From Thermoanaerobaculum aquaticum (GTDB taxonomy: Bacteria > Acidobacteriota > Thermoanaerobaculia > Thermoanaerobaculales > Thermoanaerobaculaceae), in contig NZ_JMFG01000008.1 of assembly GCF_000687145.1 (NCBI RefSeq), positions 128,880 through 192,879 of the forward strand: a stretch of 64,000 bases of DNA. Reading direction: 5' to 3'. Position numbers and translations under genes: made by a program. The notes under the pieces are model-generated. The model made no database searches. It had not been told where the DNA came from and saw only the letters and a list, made by a program, of their open reading frames with translations. This document shows, piece by piece, positions 8,208 through 16,051 of this stretch (the stretch's first letter is position 1; the number at the start of each line of letters is the position of its first letter).

Positions 8208-9424
8208 TGTGGCCTCCGCTGCCGACGCCGGGCCCACACATCAAGGGCAATGTAGGCCAGGAAAAACCCAACCGTTGACGGGATTACCACTTGGTAAAAC
8301 AGCCGCACGTAGTAAATCAGCGGGTAACGCTCCCGATCCGGTACGTAGTGCGCCGTCCACGCCGACAAAAACTTCTTGCTGGCCCGCGGATGACAGACCT
8401 GACAGCGCTTGAGGAGGCGCTCCTCCACCTTTTCGGTTCCCAGCTTTCGCACCGATTCCACATCATGATAGCCGTGACAGTCATAGCAGACGGCCTTATT
8501 CAAAGGTTGATCGGGGCTGGTGGCGACGAAAAGCTCAGCCGTGGTCCCGTGAAAATCGGCAACGTAGGTATCAAAAACCTCGGCGCGCAGCCCGTATTTG
8601 CCGGCAACCTTGGGGTCGGCGTGGCAACGGGCGCACATTTCCGGCGAAACGTTGCGAAAACGCGGCAAACGCGGGTCCAAAGTGGCGTGGGCGGCATGGC
8701 AATCGGTGCAGGTTGGAACGTCCGCGTTCCCCGCGCTTAAGCTCCGTCCGTGCACCGAGGCTAGGTAAACCTCCGTAACCCGCCGGTGGCAGGTCCCGCA
8801 CGTTGTGGGCACGCTTAGGCGATGCACGTGAGAAGCTGGGTCCTTGGCCGGCAAGATGTCGTGGCCGCCGTGGCAAGAGACGCAGGTGGCCGCGAGATCA
8901 AGCCCCGCCAGCTGCACCCCGTGACCGTGCACGCCCACCAGGTACTCCTGCTTGTTGTGGCAGTGAAGGCAGGTGCCGGCCACGTTGGCCGGCGCCAGGC
9001 TCGATTTGGGATCCTGGCTCGGCCGGACATCGTGAGCGCCATGACAGTGCCAGCACTGGGCGCGGAAGCTCCCCTGGCCCAAGGGGTCTTTGTGCACCGA
9101 GCGGCTCACCGCGGCGGCGGCATCCCCGTGACACCCCAGGCACGGGTTTTCCCGGCTCATGCCCTTAGGATGGGGAACTTGGGAAGCCCTGGGGTGACAG
9201 TCGAGGCAGGCCAAGGAATCGTGCACCGAATCGGGGCCCACGGCCACCACCAGCGCCGAAAGCCGCCCCGGAGCGAGGTGGGCACCCAAGCTCTCTGCGG
9301 CCGCCTGGACGTCTTCCACACTCCCGTGGCAGGAAAGGCACTCGTCCCGGGGAGCAGAGGTGGCTGCGGTAGCCACCAAAAGGCCTAAAACTGCAAACCA
9401 CCGGCGGTCGCTTCGAAGGCTCAT
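8204..9424 (-). CDS. 11-haem cytochrome c with C-terminal membrane anchor
   Basis: First gene of the cytochrome operon, 406 residues. The signal peptide (FAVLGLLVATAATSA) is followed by 11 CxxCH motifs and one C-terminal membrane helix (VVIPSTVGFFLAYIALDVW) with an Arg-rich tail, the same design as the 9-haem paralogue. Repeating SVHG and GxHD segments between haems are typical of this family. The start follows a GGAGGGGAGG ribosome site, and a good promoter lies just upstream (9446-9474). Likely accepts electrons from the adjacent cytochrome b and passes them outward. Confidence 0.91.
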   Translation of the reverse strand: MSLRSDRRWFAVLGLLVATAATSAPRDECLSCHGSVEDVQAAAESLGAHLAPGRLSALVVAVGPDSVHDSLACLDCHPRASQVPHPKGMSRENPCLGCHGDAAAAVSRSVHKDPLGQGSFRAQCWHCHGAHDVRPSQDPKSSLAPANVAGTCLHCHNKQEYLVGVHGHGVQLAGLDLAATCVSCHGGHDILPAKDPASHVHRLSVPTTCGTCHRRVTEVYLASVHGRSLSAGNADVPTCTDCHAAHATLDPRLPRFRNVSPEMCARCHADPKVAGKYGLRAEVFDTYVADFHGTTAELFVATSPDQPLNKAVCYDCHGYHDVESVRKLGTEKVEERLLKRCQVCHPRASKKFLSAWTAHYVPDRERYPLIYYVRLFYQVVIPSTVGFFLAYIALDVWARRRQRRPQ

Positions 9425-9445
9425 CCGGTCCTCCCCTCCGCCGTC

Positions 9446-9474
9446 AATTTAAGAAAGAATTCACAATTTGTCAA
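9446..9474 (-). promoter_or_regulatory. Sigma70-like promoter of the cytochrome operon
   Basis: On the minus strand TTGACA (9469-9474), a 17-bp spacer and TAAATT (9446-9451), 22 bp before the first cytochrome start. The -35 is perfect and the -10 matches four of six. The AT-rich tract stands out from the GC-rich surroundings. Confidence 0.75.
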
Positions 9475-9484
9475 TTGATGACAA
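9468..9484. promoter_or_regulatory. Inverted repeat over the -35 box, candidate operator
   Basis: TTGTCA and TGACAA form a perfect 6-bp inverted repeat with a 5-bp centre, and one arm coincides with the -35 element of the cytochrome promoter. The placement suits a dimeric repressor or redox regulator. The regulator is not identifiable from this window. Confidence 0.45.
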
Positions 9485-9489
9485 AAACA

Positions 9490-9843
9490 CTACTCTTCAT
9501 CGAAACTTTCACCGCTCCAGTACGCTTCACCCAAGAGCTTTTGGAGGGTTTGGCGCAACCGCGGGTGCACCTCGGGATCCCCGAGCTCCTGCGCCAGACG
9601 CTGGTACTCGGCCAAAACAGCCTCCTCCAGCTGCCGGCGGGCATCGGTGGAAAGAAAGTGCACCACGTCTTTGAAAGAGCCGTTGCGCAGCCTGCGGGAA
9701 GGCATGGCCACGTACAGCGTTCCTTCCTTGCCTTCCATGACCCTGAGATCGCCAATCAGCAGGGCGTTATCAATAACGACTTGCACAAAAGCCTTGACCC
9801 GCCCTTGGCGGTTGAGGTTAACCCGCACTTCCGTGATTTCCAT
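9490..9843 (-). CDS. spoVG: SpoVG family protein
   Basis: 117 residues that align with SpoVG over the first ~85: MEITEVRVNL, the DNALLIGDLRVMEGK segment, VAMPSRR and the HFLSTDARRQLEEAVLAEY helix. SpoVG proteins are small nucleic-acid-binding regulators. The C-terminal ~35 residues are an acidic extension of the kind that varies in the family. It follows ispE by 11 bp with an AAGGAGG site, so it is in that operon rather than the cytochrome one. In Gram-positive bacteria spoVG acts in septation and sporulation; here the target is unknown. Confidence 0.9.
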   Translation of the reverse strand: MEITEVRVNLNRQGRVKAFVQVVIDNALLIGDLRVMEGKEGTLYVAMPSRRLRNGSFKDVVHFLSTDARRQLEEAVLAEYQRLAQELGDPEVHPRLRQTLQKLLGEAYWSGESFDEE

Positions 9844-9854
9844 AACAAGCCTCC

Positions 9855-10790
9855 TTACTCAGCGTGAGCCAAAAGCTGGGACTCCTCCCGGCGAAGCAGC
9901 GGCACCGCCACCGCCTGCCGAGGGGAAAGCTCAGCGGCGACCCGCACCGCTTCCCCCTCATCCCGAAACAGCCCAAAGACCGTTCCCCCACTCCCAGAAA
10001 CCATGGCAGTAAGCGGCGAAAAGCGAGCCAAAAGCGCCAGGTTCTCGCCAATCCATGGGAAGAGAGCAATGGCCGCAGCTTGCAAGTCGTTGCGCAATTT
10101 GGCAAACGGCAGCTCGCCTTTCCCCACCAGCCAATCATAGAGGAAAAAGCCCTCACCTTCGTGCCAGCCAGCTCCGGGCCTGGGCAACCCGGGAGCAGGC
10201 TCGAAAGACGGCAGCGCACTCTCCTGCTGGGCCTCATCCCAGGCCCTGTACACCGCCGGTGTGGACACCGGTTCCTGCCCGGGGATCACCACCACCCCGT
10301 AACGGGGAAGATCGGGAAGCGGCAACACCTGCTCCCCCCTTCCGGTGGCCCAGCAGGCACCCCCAAAGAGGAAAAACGGCACGTCCGAGCCGATTTCGGA
10401 GGCCATGGCCACCAGCTGCCCCGGCTCCACCGGAAGGCCCCAGAGCTTGGCCAACGCCACCAGCGCTGCAGCGCCATCCGCCGAGCCACCCCCCAGGCCG
10501 GCCGCGGCCGGGATGCCCTTGCGCAGCACTACCCTTGCGCCACCGGCATCCGGAAAGGCGGAAAGCAGAAGCTTGGCCGCCCGCCACACCGTGTTGTCCG
10601 CCGGAAGGCTCACCCCGCCCTCCACCCGCAGCTCCCAAACCCCCGGCGGCGCCGCTTCCACCTCCAGCTCATCCCAGAGCCCCACGGCGGCCAAAAGCGT
10701 CCGCACCTCGTGGTAGCCATCGGGGCGCAAGCCCAAAACCTCCAGGTGGAGGTTAACCTTGGCCGGGCAACGCACCACCATCCGCGTCAT
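9855..10790 (-). CDS. ispE: 4-diphosphocytidyl-2-C-methyl-D-erythritol kinase
   Basis: 311 residues from ATG 10790, overlapping the upstream lipoprotein stop as ATGA. The enzyme phosphorylates CDP-ME in the MEP isoprenoid pathway. The start CPAKVNLHLEVLGLRPDGYHE and the GHMP-kinase ATP loop GIPAAAGLGGGSADGAAAL are diagnostic, and a second GHMP motif (MVSGSGGTVFGLF) is near the C-terminus. Length is slightly over the usual 280-300. The neighbourhood TPR protein, lipoprotein, ispE mirrors the proteobacterial TPR-lolB-ispE order. Confidence 0.95.
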   Translation of the reverse strand: MTRMVVRCPAKVNLHLEVLGLRPDGYHEVRTLLAAVGLWDELEVEAAPPGVWELRVEGGVSLPADNTVWRAAKLLLSAFPDAGGARVVLRKGIPAAAGLGGGSADGAAALVALAKLWGLPVEPGQLVAMASEIGSDVPFFLFGGACWATGRGEQVLPLPDLPRYGVVVIPGQEPVSTPAVYRAWDEAQQESALPSFEPAPGLPRPGAGWHEGEGFFLYDWLVGKGELPFAKLRNDLQAAAIALFPWIGENLALLARFSPLTAMVSGSGGTVFGLFRDEGEAVRVAAELSPRQAVAVPLLRREESQLLAHAE

Positions 10791-11446
10791 GGCACCGCGC
10801 AGCGGGGAAGCCCCAACCAGGGAGGTTCCGGAACGCCTAACACCGGCTGGAACTCCACCAGGGAAAGCCTTACCTCGCCGAAGGGACCCAAAACCTGAAT
10901 TTCCCCCGGCACCCGGCCGTGGTGGCTCCGGGCGGCAAGGCGCACCGGCTCCGCGCTTCCCGAAGGCCAAAGCCAACCCCGCACCCAGCGGGTGGGCCCC
11001 CCGGCCAGCTCCAGCTCCAGACGACCGCCGCCAACCACACCCGACCACCGATGGGCAGCCACTGCCTGTCCCCCGGCCGGTAATCTCCCCGAAAGCAAGC
11101 TGGCGAAGGCCTTCTCGGCAATAGGCAGCGCCGAGCCGTCGGGAAGGGGAAGCCCTCCTGTCCGGGTGGCTGCCAAACACCTGCCCTCTACCCGCTGCAC
11201 CACCTCATCCCCCTCCACCCACGCGGCAAAACCCACCCCCCCAGGACCTCCCACCACTTCCAGCGAGGTTCCCCTTGCCCCGTGGGCCACTACCAGCTGA
11301 AGCCCCCGCAAACCACAGCACTCCAGCCGGTAGAGGGCGCGGAAGAACGGCGGGTCTCCGGCAACTTCCGAAAGGTTCGGCAGCGGTCCCGGGGCCGTGC
11401 TGCATCCCAGCGTGGCCAGCAGCACAAGCTTAAGGAGCTGGCGCAT
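10787..11446 (-). CDS. Outer-membrane lipoprotein, LolB-like by position
   Basis: 219 residues with a short lipoprotein signal ending LLATLGC, so Cys15 would be lipidated. The body has alternating beta-type segments (LQLVVAHGARGTSLEVV, GRLELELAGGPTRWVRG), compatible with the LolB/LolA half-barrel but too divergent to assign by eye. It overlaps the TPR gene by 17 bp and ispE by 4 bp. The same gene order in pseudomonads places lolB here, so insertion of lipoproteins in the outer membrane is a reasonable but unproven role. Confidence 0.72.
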   Translation of the reverse strand: MRQLLKLVLLATLGCSTAPGPLPNLSEVAGDPPFFRALYRLECCGLRGLQLVVAHGARGTSLEVVGGPGGVGFAAWVEGDEVVQRVEGRCLAATRTGGLPLPDGSALPIAEKAFASLLSGRLPAGGQAVAAHRWSGVVGGGRLELELAGGPTRWVRGWLWPSGSAEPVRLAARSHHGRVPGEIQVLGPFGEVRLSLVEFQPVLGVPEPPWLGLPRCAVP

Positions 11447-13361
11447 GGGGAAGCCCCGCCAGCTTGGCCTTAATGCGCTCCTCCTGCCCCTCTTCGTCGG
11501 GCTTCAGCTCCAAAGCCCGCTGCCAGGAAGCCCTGGCTTTTTCCACCTGGCCCCGGGCCTGGAAAAGGTCGCCCAGGTGCTCGTGCACCGTGGGGTCGAA
11601 GGGCTCCAGGGTAGCGGCTTCGGTGAGGTACTTTTCGGCGCGATCCCAATCCCCCAGGCGGAAGTAAACCCAGCCCAGGGAGTCGAGATAGGCACCGGAA
11701 AGGGGATCCAAAGCCACCGCCTTTTCGATGAGCTCCTTAGCCTCGGTGAGGTTTTCGCCGCGGTCGGCAAACATGTAACCCAGATAGTTAAGCGCCGAAG
11801 CGTTTTCCGGATCGCTGGCTAAAAGCAGGCGAAAGGTCTTTTCAGCTTCGGCAAACTGGCCCGAGCGCTCCAGGGCGGCAGCCAGGGAAAAGGTGAGCTC
11901 GCCATCCCCTGGGAAGCGCTCCAGCGCTTTCTTAGCCCAAGCCACCGCTTCTTTGTAAAGCTTGCTGCGCATGGCCGTTCCCACCGCCGCCCGCGCATCC
12001 TCCAGCTCGCCACCGGCCATTGCGGCAAGCTCAGCAAGCGCCTCCTCGCGGCTGCCGGCAAAAAGCAAAAACTCGGCTTTGATGGAGCGGAGAAGGCGCA
12101 AGGTCTGGGGATCTTCGACGGCACTGGCGTTCTTGAAGAACGCCAAACCCTCGCTCCACCGCTCCTGGGCTCGAAAGTACTCAGCCCACAGCGCCAGACC
12201 CCGGCGCTCCAGCGGTTTTTTGGCCAGCTCCTGCAGGAACGGCAGCGCCCGGTCGTAGGCCCGCGCCACCAGCTCCAGAGCCGCCTGCTCCTCGGCCACC
12301 TCGGCTATCGCCCCCGGTAGCGCGTCCTCGTGTTGCTGCACCACCTCTCGCGCCTTGACCAGAAGCGGCCGGGCTTCATCAAAGCGCCGCAACTCCAGGT
12401 AAAGACGGGCCAGGCCCAAAAGGGCATCGGGGTCATCGGGGGAGGCCGCCAGCGCTCGTCGGTAGAAGTGCTCGGCCTCGTCGGCCTTTCCCTGGCGGAA
12501 CGCCACCGCCGCCCGCAGGATCAGCGCATCGGTGAAGTTGGGGTCGCGGGATAAAGCCTCATCCAAAACCTCCACCGCTTTGGCTTCCTCCCTGGCCCGC
12601 ACCAGCAGCGTCGCCCAACGCACCAGGCCCGGCAGGGTGGGCGCCCCTCCCTGCCGCACCGCTTCTCCCACCAAGGCCGCCGCTTCCTTGAACTTCCCCT
12701 GCTGGGCCAGCACCTCCACCAGCTCCCCTGTGGCTTGCGCGGAAAACTCCGGAACCCCCCGGGCCTTTTGCAGGTGCCCTTCCGCTTCCGAAAAGCGCCC
12801 CAACTGCCGCAGCGCTTGCCCAGCTACCAGGTGCAGCCAGGGGCTTTCCGGGTGCTCCGCCAACAGCGGCTCCACCTGCGCCCAGGCTTTGGCACCCTGC
12901 CCCAGTCTGAGGTAAGCCTCGATGAGGCTCTGTCGCACCCGATCGGCGTAAGGGGCAAAGGCCTGCCCTTTTTCCAGGTGAACCACCGCTTCCTGCAAAT
13001 CCTCCCGGGATCCCGCGCCCTGAGCCGCCAAAAGCCCCAGCACCGCTTCCCCCTCGGACGAAAGCGTGGCGGCCTTTCGCAACTCGGAAAGGGCCTGCTC
13101 CCGCAGGCCCGCGCTGGCCAAAGCCAAGCCGTACTCCTCCCGCAGCTCCGCCGACCGGGGGTCCAGACGCACGGCTTCGGCAAAAAGCGCAAGCCCCTTT
13201 TCCACCCGCCCCTCGGCCAGCTCAAACTGCGCCTGTGCCACCAAACTTAAAACCTTCTCGCCCTGGTCAACGGCTCCCGGTGCCACCGTCTGGCACGCCG
13301 AGAGCACAAGAACCAGCGCCACCACTGCCCAGGCTTTTCCCACAAACACCTCCGCCGTCAT
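11430..13361 (-). CDS. TPR-repeat lipoprotein
   Basis: About 640 residues. A lipoprotein signal ends VLVLSAC. Tandem tetratricopeptide repeats fill the rest, clear in FTDALILRAAVAFRQGKADE, DPDALLGLARLYLELRRFDE and AYLDSLGWVYFRLGDWDRAE. ATG 13361 is one start; a GTG at 13343 has a better ribosome site (GCGGAGG seven bases upstream) and gives a more typical signal peptide. Overlap with the LolB-like gene implies coupling. TPR lipoproteins of this type are envelope scaffolds; no catalytic motif is seen. Confidence 0.9.
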   Translation of the reverse strand: MTAEVFVGKAWAVVALVLVLSACQTVAPGAVDQGEKVLSLVAQAQFELAEGRVEKGLALFAEAVRLDPRSAELREEYGLALASAGLREQALSELRKAATLSSEGEAVLGLLAAQGAGSREDLQEAVVHLEKGQAFAPYADRVRQSLIEAYLRLGQGAKAWAQVEPLLAEHPESPWLHLVAGQALRQLGRFSEAEGHLQKARGVPEFSAQATGELVEVLAQQGKFKEAAALVGEAVRQGGAPTLPGLVRWATLLVRAREEAKAVEVLDEALSRDPNFTDALILRAAVAFRQGKADEAEHFYRRALAASPDDPDALLGLARLYLELRRFDEARPLLVKAREVVQQHEDALPGAIAEVAEEQAALELVARAYDRALPFLQELAKKPLERRGLALWAEYFRAQERWSEGLAFFKNASAVEDPQTLRLLRSIKAEFLLFAGSREEALAELAAMAGGELEDARAAVGTAMRSKLYKEAVAWAKKALERFPGDGELTFSLAAALERSGQFAEAEKTFRLLLASDPENASALNYLGYMFADRGENLTEAKELIEKAVALDPLSGAYLDSLGWVYFRLGDWDRAEKYLTEAATLEPFDPTVHEHLGDLFQARGQVEKARASWQRALELKPDEEGQEERIKAKLAGLPHAPAP

Positions 13362-13413
13362 TCTACCCGCCAGCCAACCCTGCTTTCGGCAAACTGATGT
13401 AAAAGGCTGCAGA

Positions 13414-14325
13414 TCAAGGCTGGGAGTCACTCCAGGGTACCGCACCCGAAATCGGCCGGGATGGGATGACCCCCAGGGCGTAACCTCCCGCCACCGCCCC
13501 CTGGCCCAGCTCCCGCCCCTTCGGGCTCAGCAAGTGCACCGATTGGTCTTCCAAAACTAAAAGCCCCTCCTCGGTGAGCGCCAGCGCTCGAGGCTCCCCT
13601 TCACCTTGCCAAACCCGCTTGGGTTTGGGCACCCGCGAGGCCTTCTTGGGTACCGGGACCCGCCACACCTCGCTTCCCGGGGCAGCCAAAAGCAGGAAAA
13701 GCTCCCGGCCGTCCGGGGACCAGGCCATGCCCGCCACCGTTCCCGGCACGTTCACCTGTACGCCTTCGCTAAATCCCAGCGGCCAAAGCCCCACCCGGCC
13801 CTCCCCGCCCACCGCCAAGAATCCATCGCTCAAAGCTAAAAGGCGAGGAGAGGGAAAGCCGGAAAGCGGGACCGTGGCCGTTTGTCCCTGGTCGAACGGG
13901 AAAACCAGCACCACCTGGGCGGGCGGCGCCGTGGTCAAAACCGCCACCACCCGCCCGTCGTGGGAACACGCGGCAAAGGTAGGTGAAAGCCCCCGGGGCA
14001 AGGGCCAAGAGGCAATGCGAACCCGCTCAGGGTAAGCGAGAGCCACAAGCTCTCCCGGAAACACCGCGTACAGCCGATCGGGCTCGCGGAAGAAGAGCGG
14101 CACCAGCCGCCCACCGATGGTTTCCCCTGCCTGGCCCAAACGCGCCACCACGGTTTCCTCACGTTCAGCAGAAGGAAGCCACAGCGCCCCATCGGGAGCC
14201 ACAAACACGCCCATAGTGTGGCTGGCAAGGGGAAAACGGCCCAATTCCCTCCCGGCGGGGAGCTCCACGGTGACCACACCGCCCGTTTGCACCACCGCCA
14301 CCACCACAAGCAGCGCGGGAAGCAT
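13414..14325 (-). CDS. Secreted beta-propeller-like protein
   Basis: 303 residues with a hydrophobic N-terminus that may be a signal peptide (ALLVVVAVVQTGG). Repeated blade-like segments (VFVAPDGALWLPS, ACSHDGRVVAVLT, AWSPDGRELFLLL, ALTEEGLLVLEDQ) resemble WD40/TolB-type propellers, about five to seven blades. It diverges from queG with an 17-bp gap and precedes the TPR lipoprotein gene. Binding or scaffolding outside the cytoplasm is likely; no family-specific function is visible. Confidence 0.72.
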   Translation of the reverse strand: MLPALLVVVAVVQTGGVVTVELPAGRELGRFPLASHTMGVFVAPDGALWLPSAEREETVVARLGQAGETIGGRLVPLFFREPDRLYAVFPGELVALAYPERVRIASWPLPRGLSPTFAACSHDGRVVAVLTTAPPAQVVLVFPFDQGQTATVPLSGFPSPRLLALSDGFLAVGGEGRVGLWPLGFSEGVQVNVPGTVAGMAWSPDGRELFLLLAAPGSEVWRVPVPKKASRVPKPKRVWQGEGEPRALALTEEGLLVLEDQSVHLLSPKGRELGQGAVAGGYALGVIPSRPISGAVPWSDSQP

Positions 14326-14342
14326 GGGGCTATTCTAGCCCT

Positions 14343-15290
14343 GTGGAGCGCGCTCACCACGAAGCAAAGGAGGCCCTGCGAGCTTACGCCCTAAAAACCC
14401 TGGGCTTTGACCTCTTTGGGGTAGCTCCCGCCGAACCCCTGGAAGGCCAACGCCACCTGGCAGCGTGGCTGGCGATGGGGTTCCACGGCGAGATGGCCTA
14501 CATGGCCCGCACCGCAACCCTCCGCGGAAACCCCGATGCCCTCCTCCCCGGCGCCCGCTCGGTGATTTGCGTCGCATGCGCCTACCACGATCCCCCCGAT
14601 GGGCCGCTTCCCTCCGGGCATGTGCGGGTGGCCCGCTACGCTCGCCGCCGGGACTACCACAAGGTCATCCGCAAAAAGCTCCTCAAGCTCGGTGAGCATC
14701 TTGTGGGGCTGTTTCCCGAAGCACAGTTCAGGATCGTAGTGGACTCCGGGCCGCTTTTGGAAAAAGAGGTAGCGCAAAGGGCTGGGCTGGGGTGGATCGG
14801 CAAAAACACCTGCCTCATCAACCGCCGACTGGGGTCCGAGCTGCTTTTGGGGGAGCTCATCACCACCGTGGCTTTACCTCCCGATTCACCGGAAACTGAC
14901 CACTGCGGCTCCTGCACCGCCTGTCTTGCCGCCTGCCCCACGGAAGCGCTGCGGGGGCCTTACCAGCTGGACGCCCGCCGTTGCATTTCGTACCTGACCA
15001 TCGAGCACAAATCCGCCTTTGATGCCGACCACCCTCCCCAGCTTTCCGGATACCTCTTCGGCTGCGACCTCTGCCAAACCTGCTGCCCCTGGAACCGCCA
15101 CGCCCCGCTCCAGGTCAACCCCCATCTCCCCACCCGTGCCCATCTGGCGACCCTAAGCGTCAGCGAGCTTGCCGGGCTTGACGCCGAGGCCTGGGCCAAG
15201 CTTGCGGAAGGCAGCCCCCTGCGCCGGCTGACCTACGAACGCCTCCGCCGCAACCTGGGTGCCCTTGACAGCACCGCAAAACAGGAGTAA
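14343..15290 (+). CDS. queG: Epoxyqueuosine reductase
   Basis: 315 residues, GTG start. QueG reduces epoxyqueuosine to queuosine in tRNA, the last step of queuosine synthesis, using cobalamin and two 4Fe-4S clusters. The conserved N-terminal region (GFDLFGVAPAEPL, MGFHGEMAYM, GARSVICVACAYH) is present, as is GLGWIGKNTCLI. The cluster ligands lie in CGSCTACLAACPTEAL and CDLCQTCCPWN. It stands alone on the plus strand. Confidence 0.95.
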   Translation: MERAHHEAKEALRAYALKTLGFDLFGVAPAEPLEGQRHLAAWLAMGFHGEMAYMARTATLRGNPDALLPGARSVICVACAYHDPPDGPLPSGHVRVARYARRRDYHKVIRKKLLKLGEHLVGLFPEAQFRIVVDSGPLLEKEVAQRAGLGWIGKNTCLINRRLGSELLLGELITTVALPPDSPETDHCGSCTACLAACPTEALRGPYQLDARRCISYLTIEHKSAFDADHPPQLSGYLFGCDLCQTCCPWNRHAPLQVNPHLPTRAHLATLSVSELAGLDAEAWAKLAEGSPLRRLTYERLRRNLGALDSTAKQE

Positions 15291-15354
15291 AAGCAAGGTC
15301 CCGGGGGAAGCCCCGGGGAGGTGATGCCCACCCCAGTCGGAAGACCATGGACTC

Positions 15355-15383
15355 TTGTCACGCTGAAAATTTTGGCGTAGCAT
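15355..15383 (+). promoter_or_regulatory. Promoter of the DUF4398 lipoprotein gene
   Basis: TTGTCA (15355-15360), a 17-bp spacer, and TAGCAT (15378-15383), 59 bp upstream of the ATG. Both boxes match consensus at five and four of six bases and the spacer is ideal. Confidence 0.6.
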
Positions 15384-15442
15384 TACAAACCAGCACCGCA
15401 AACGGTGCGAACCTCTATAGGAGGAGGAAAGGAGAGGAGACG

Positions 15443-16051
15443 ATGCGTAAGAACGTTGTGGTTGGGTTGTTAGTGTTGGTCGTGGCGATTTTGGCCGTGG
15501 GTTGCGCCAAGCCGCCCCAGCAGGAACTGGACGCCATGAAGGCGGCCCTGGCTGCTGCTGAGCAGGCTGAGGCCCCCAAGTACGCCGCTGCTGAGTGGGA
15601 CAAGGCCCAGCAGGCGGTGAACGCTGCCAACGCCGAGGTGGAAGCTCAGAACGCCAAGTTCGCTTTGTTCCGTTCCTACACCAAGGCCAAGCAGCTGATT
15701 GCTGACGCCACCGCGGCAGCCAACGCGGCCAAGGAAGCTGGCATTGCTGGTAAGGAGAAGGCCAAGAACGAGGCTCGCGCGGCTATTGACGCTGCCAAGG
15801 CTTCTCTCACCGCTGCCCAGCAGGCCCTGGCGGACCTCGAGAAGTGCCGCCGGAAGCCCAAGGACCTCAAGAAGGACCTGGAGCTCCAGAAGGGCAACTT
15901 GGACGGTCTGGCCAACCAGGTGAACCAGCTTGAGGATACCTTCAACCGCGAGGACTTCTTCGGCGCCAAGGCTCAGGCCGAGAGCCTCAAGGGCCAGCTG
16001 GACAACTTGGCCACCGAGCTTGCCAACGCCAAGACCAAGATCAAGTGCTAA
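15443..16051 (+). CDS. DUF4398-like Ala-rich coiled-coil lipoprotein
   Basis: 202 residues from ATG 15443, after an AGGAGGAAAGGAG site. The signal peptide ends ILAVGC, so Cys would be lipidated. The rest is a long Ala/Lys/Glu-rich coiled coil with the AxxYAAxEWDKAQQAV pattern of DUF4398 envelope lipoproteins. It precedes two L,D-transpeptidase genes. Codon choice is strongly biased (GCC/GCT Ala, AAG Lys), and the strong promoter, strong ribosome site and terminator suggest an abundant peptidoglycan-associated spacer, by analogy with Braun lipoprotein; this is inferred. Confidence 0.82.
   Translation: MRKNVVVGLLVLVVAILAVGCAKPPQQELDAMKAALAAAEQAEAPKYAAAEWDKAQQAVNAANAEVEAQNAKFALFRSYTKAKQLIADATAAANAAKEAGIAGKEKAKNEARAAIDAAKASLTAAQQALADLEKCRRKPKDLKKDLELQKGNLDGLANQVNQLEDTFNREDFFGAKAQAESLKGQLDNLATELANAKTKIKC

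Noticed and set aside
71-9424. Cytochrome cluster as a nitrite, hydroxylamine or sulfite reductase
   Set aside because: No CxxCK catalytic haem, no P460-type Tyr crosslink motif and no sirohaem protein were seen in the visible genes.
15299-15322. GC-rich hairpin after queG
   Set aside because: The CCCGGGG/CCCCGGG stem has no T tract and overlaps ordinary GC-rich sequence, so it is not listed as a terminator.
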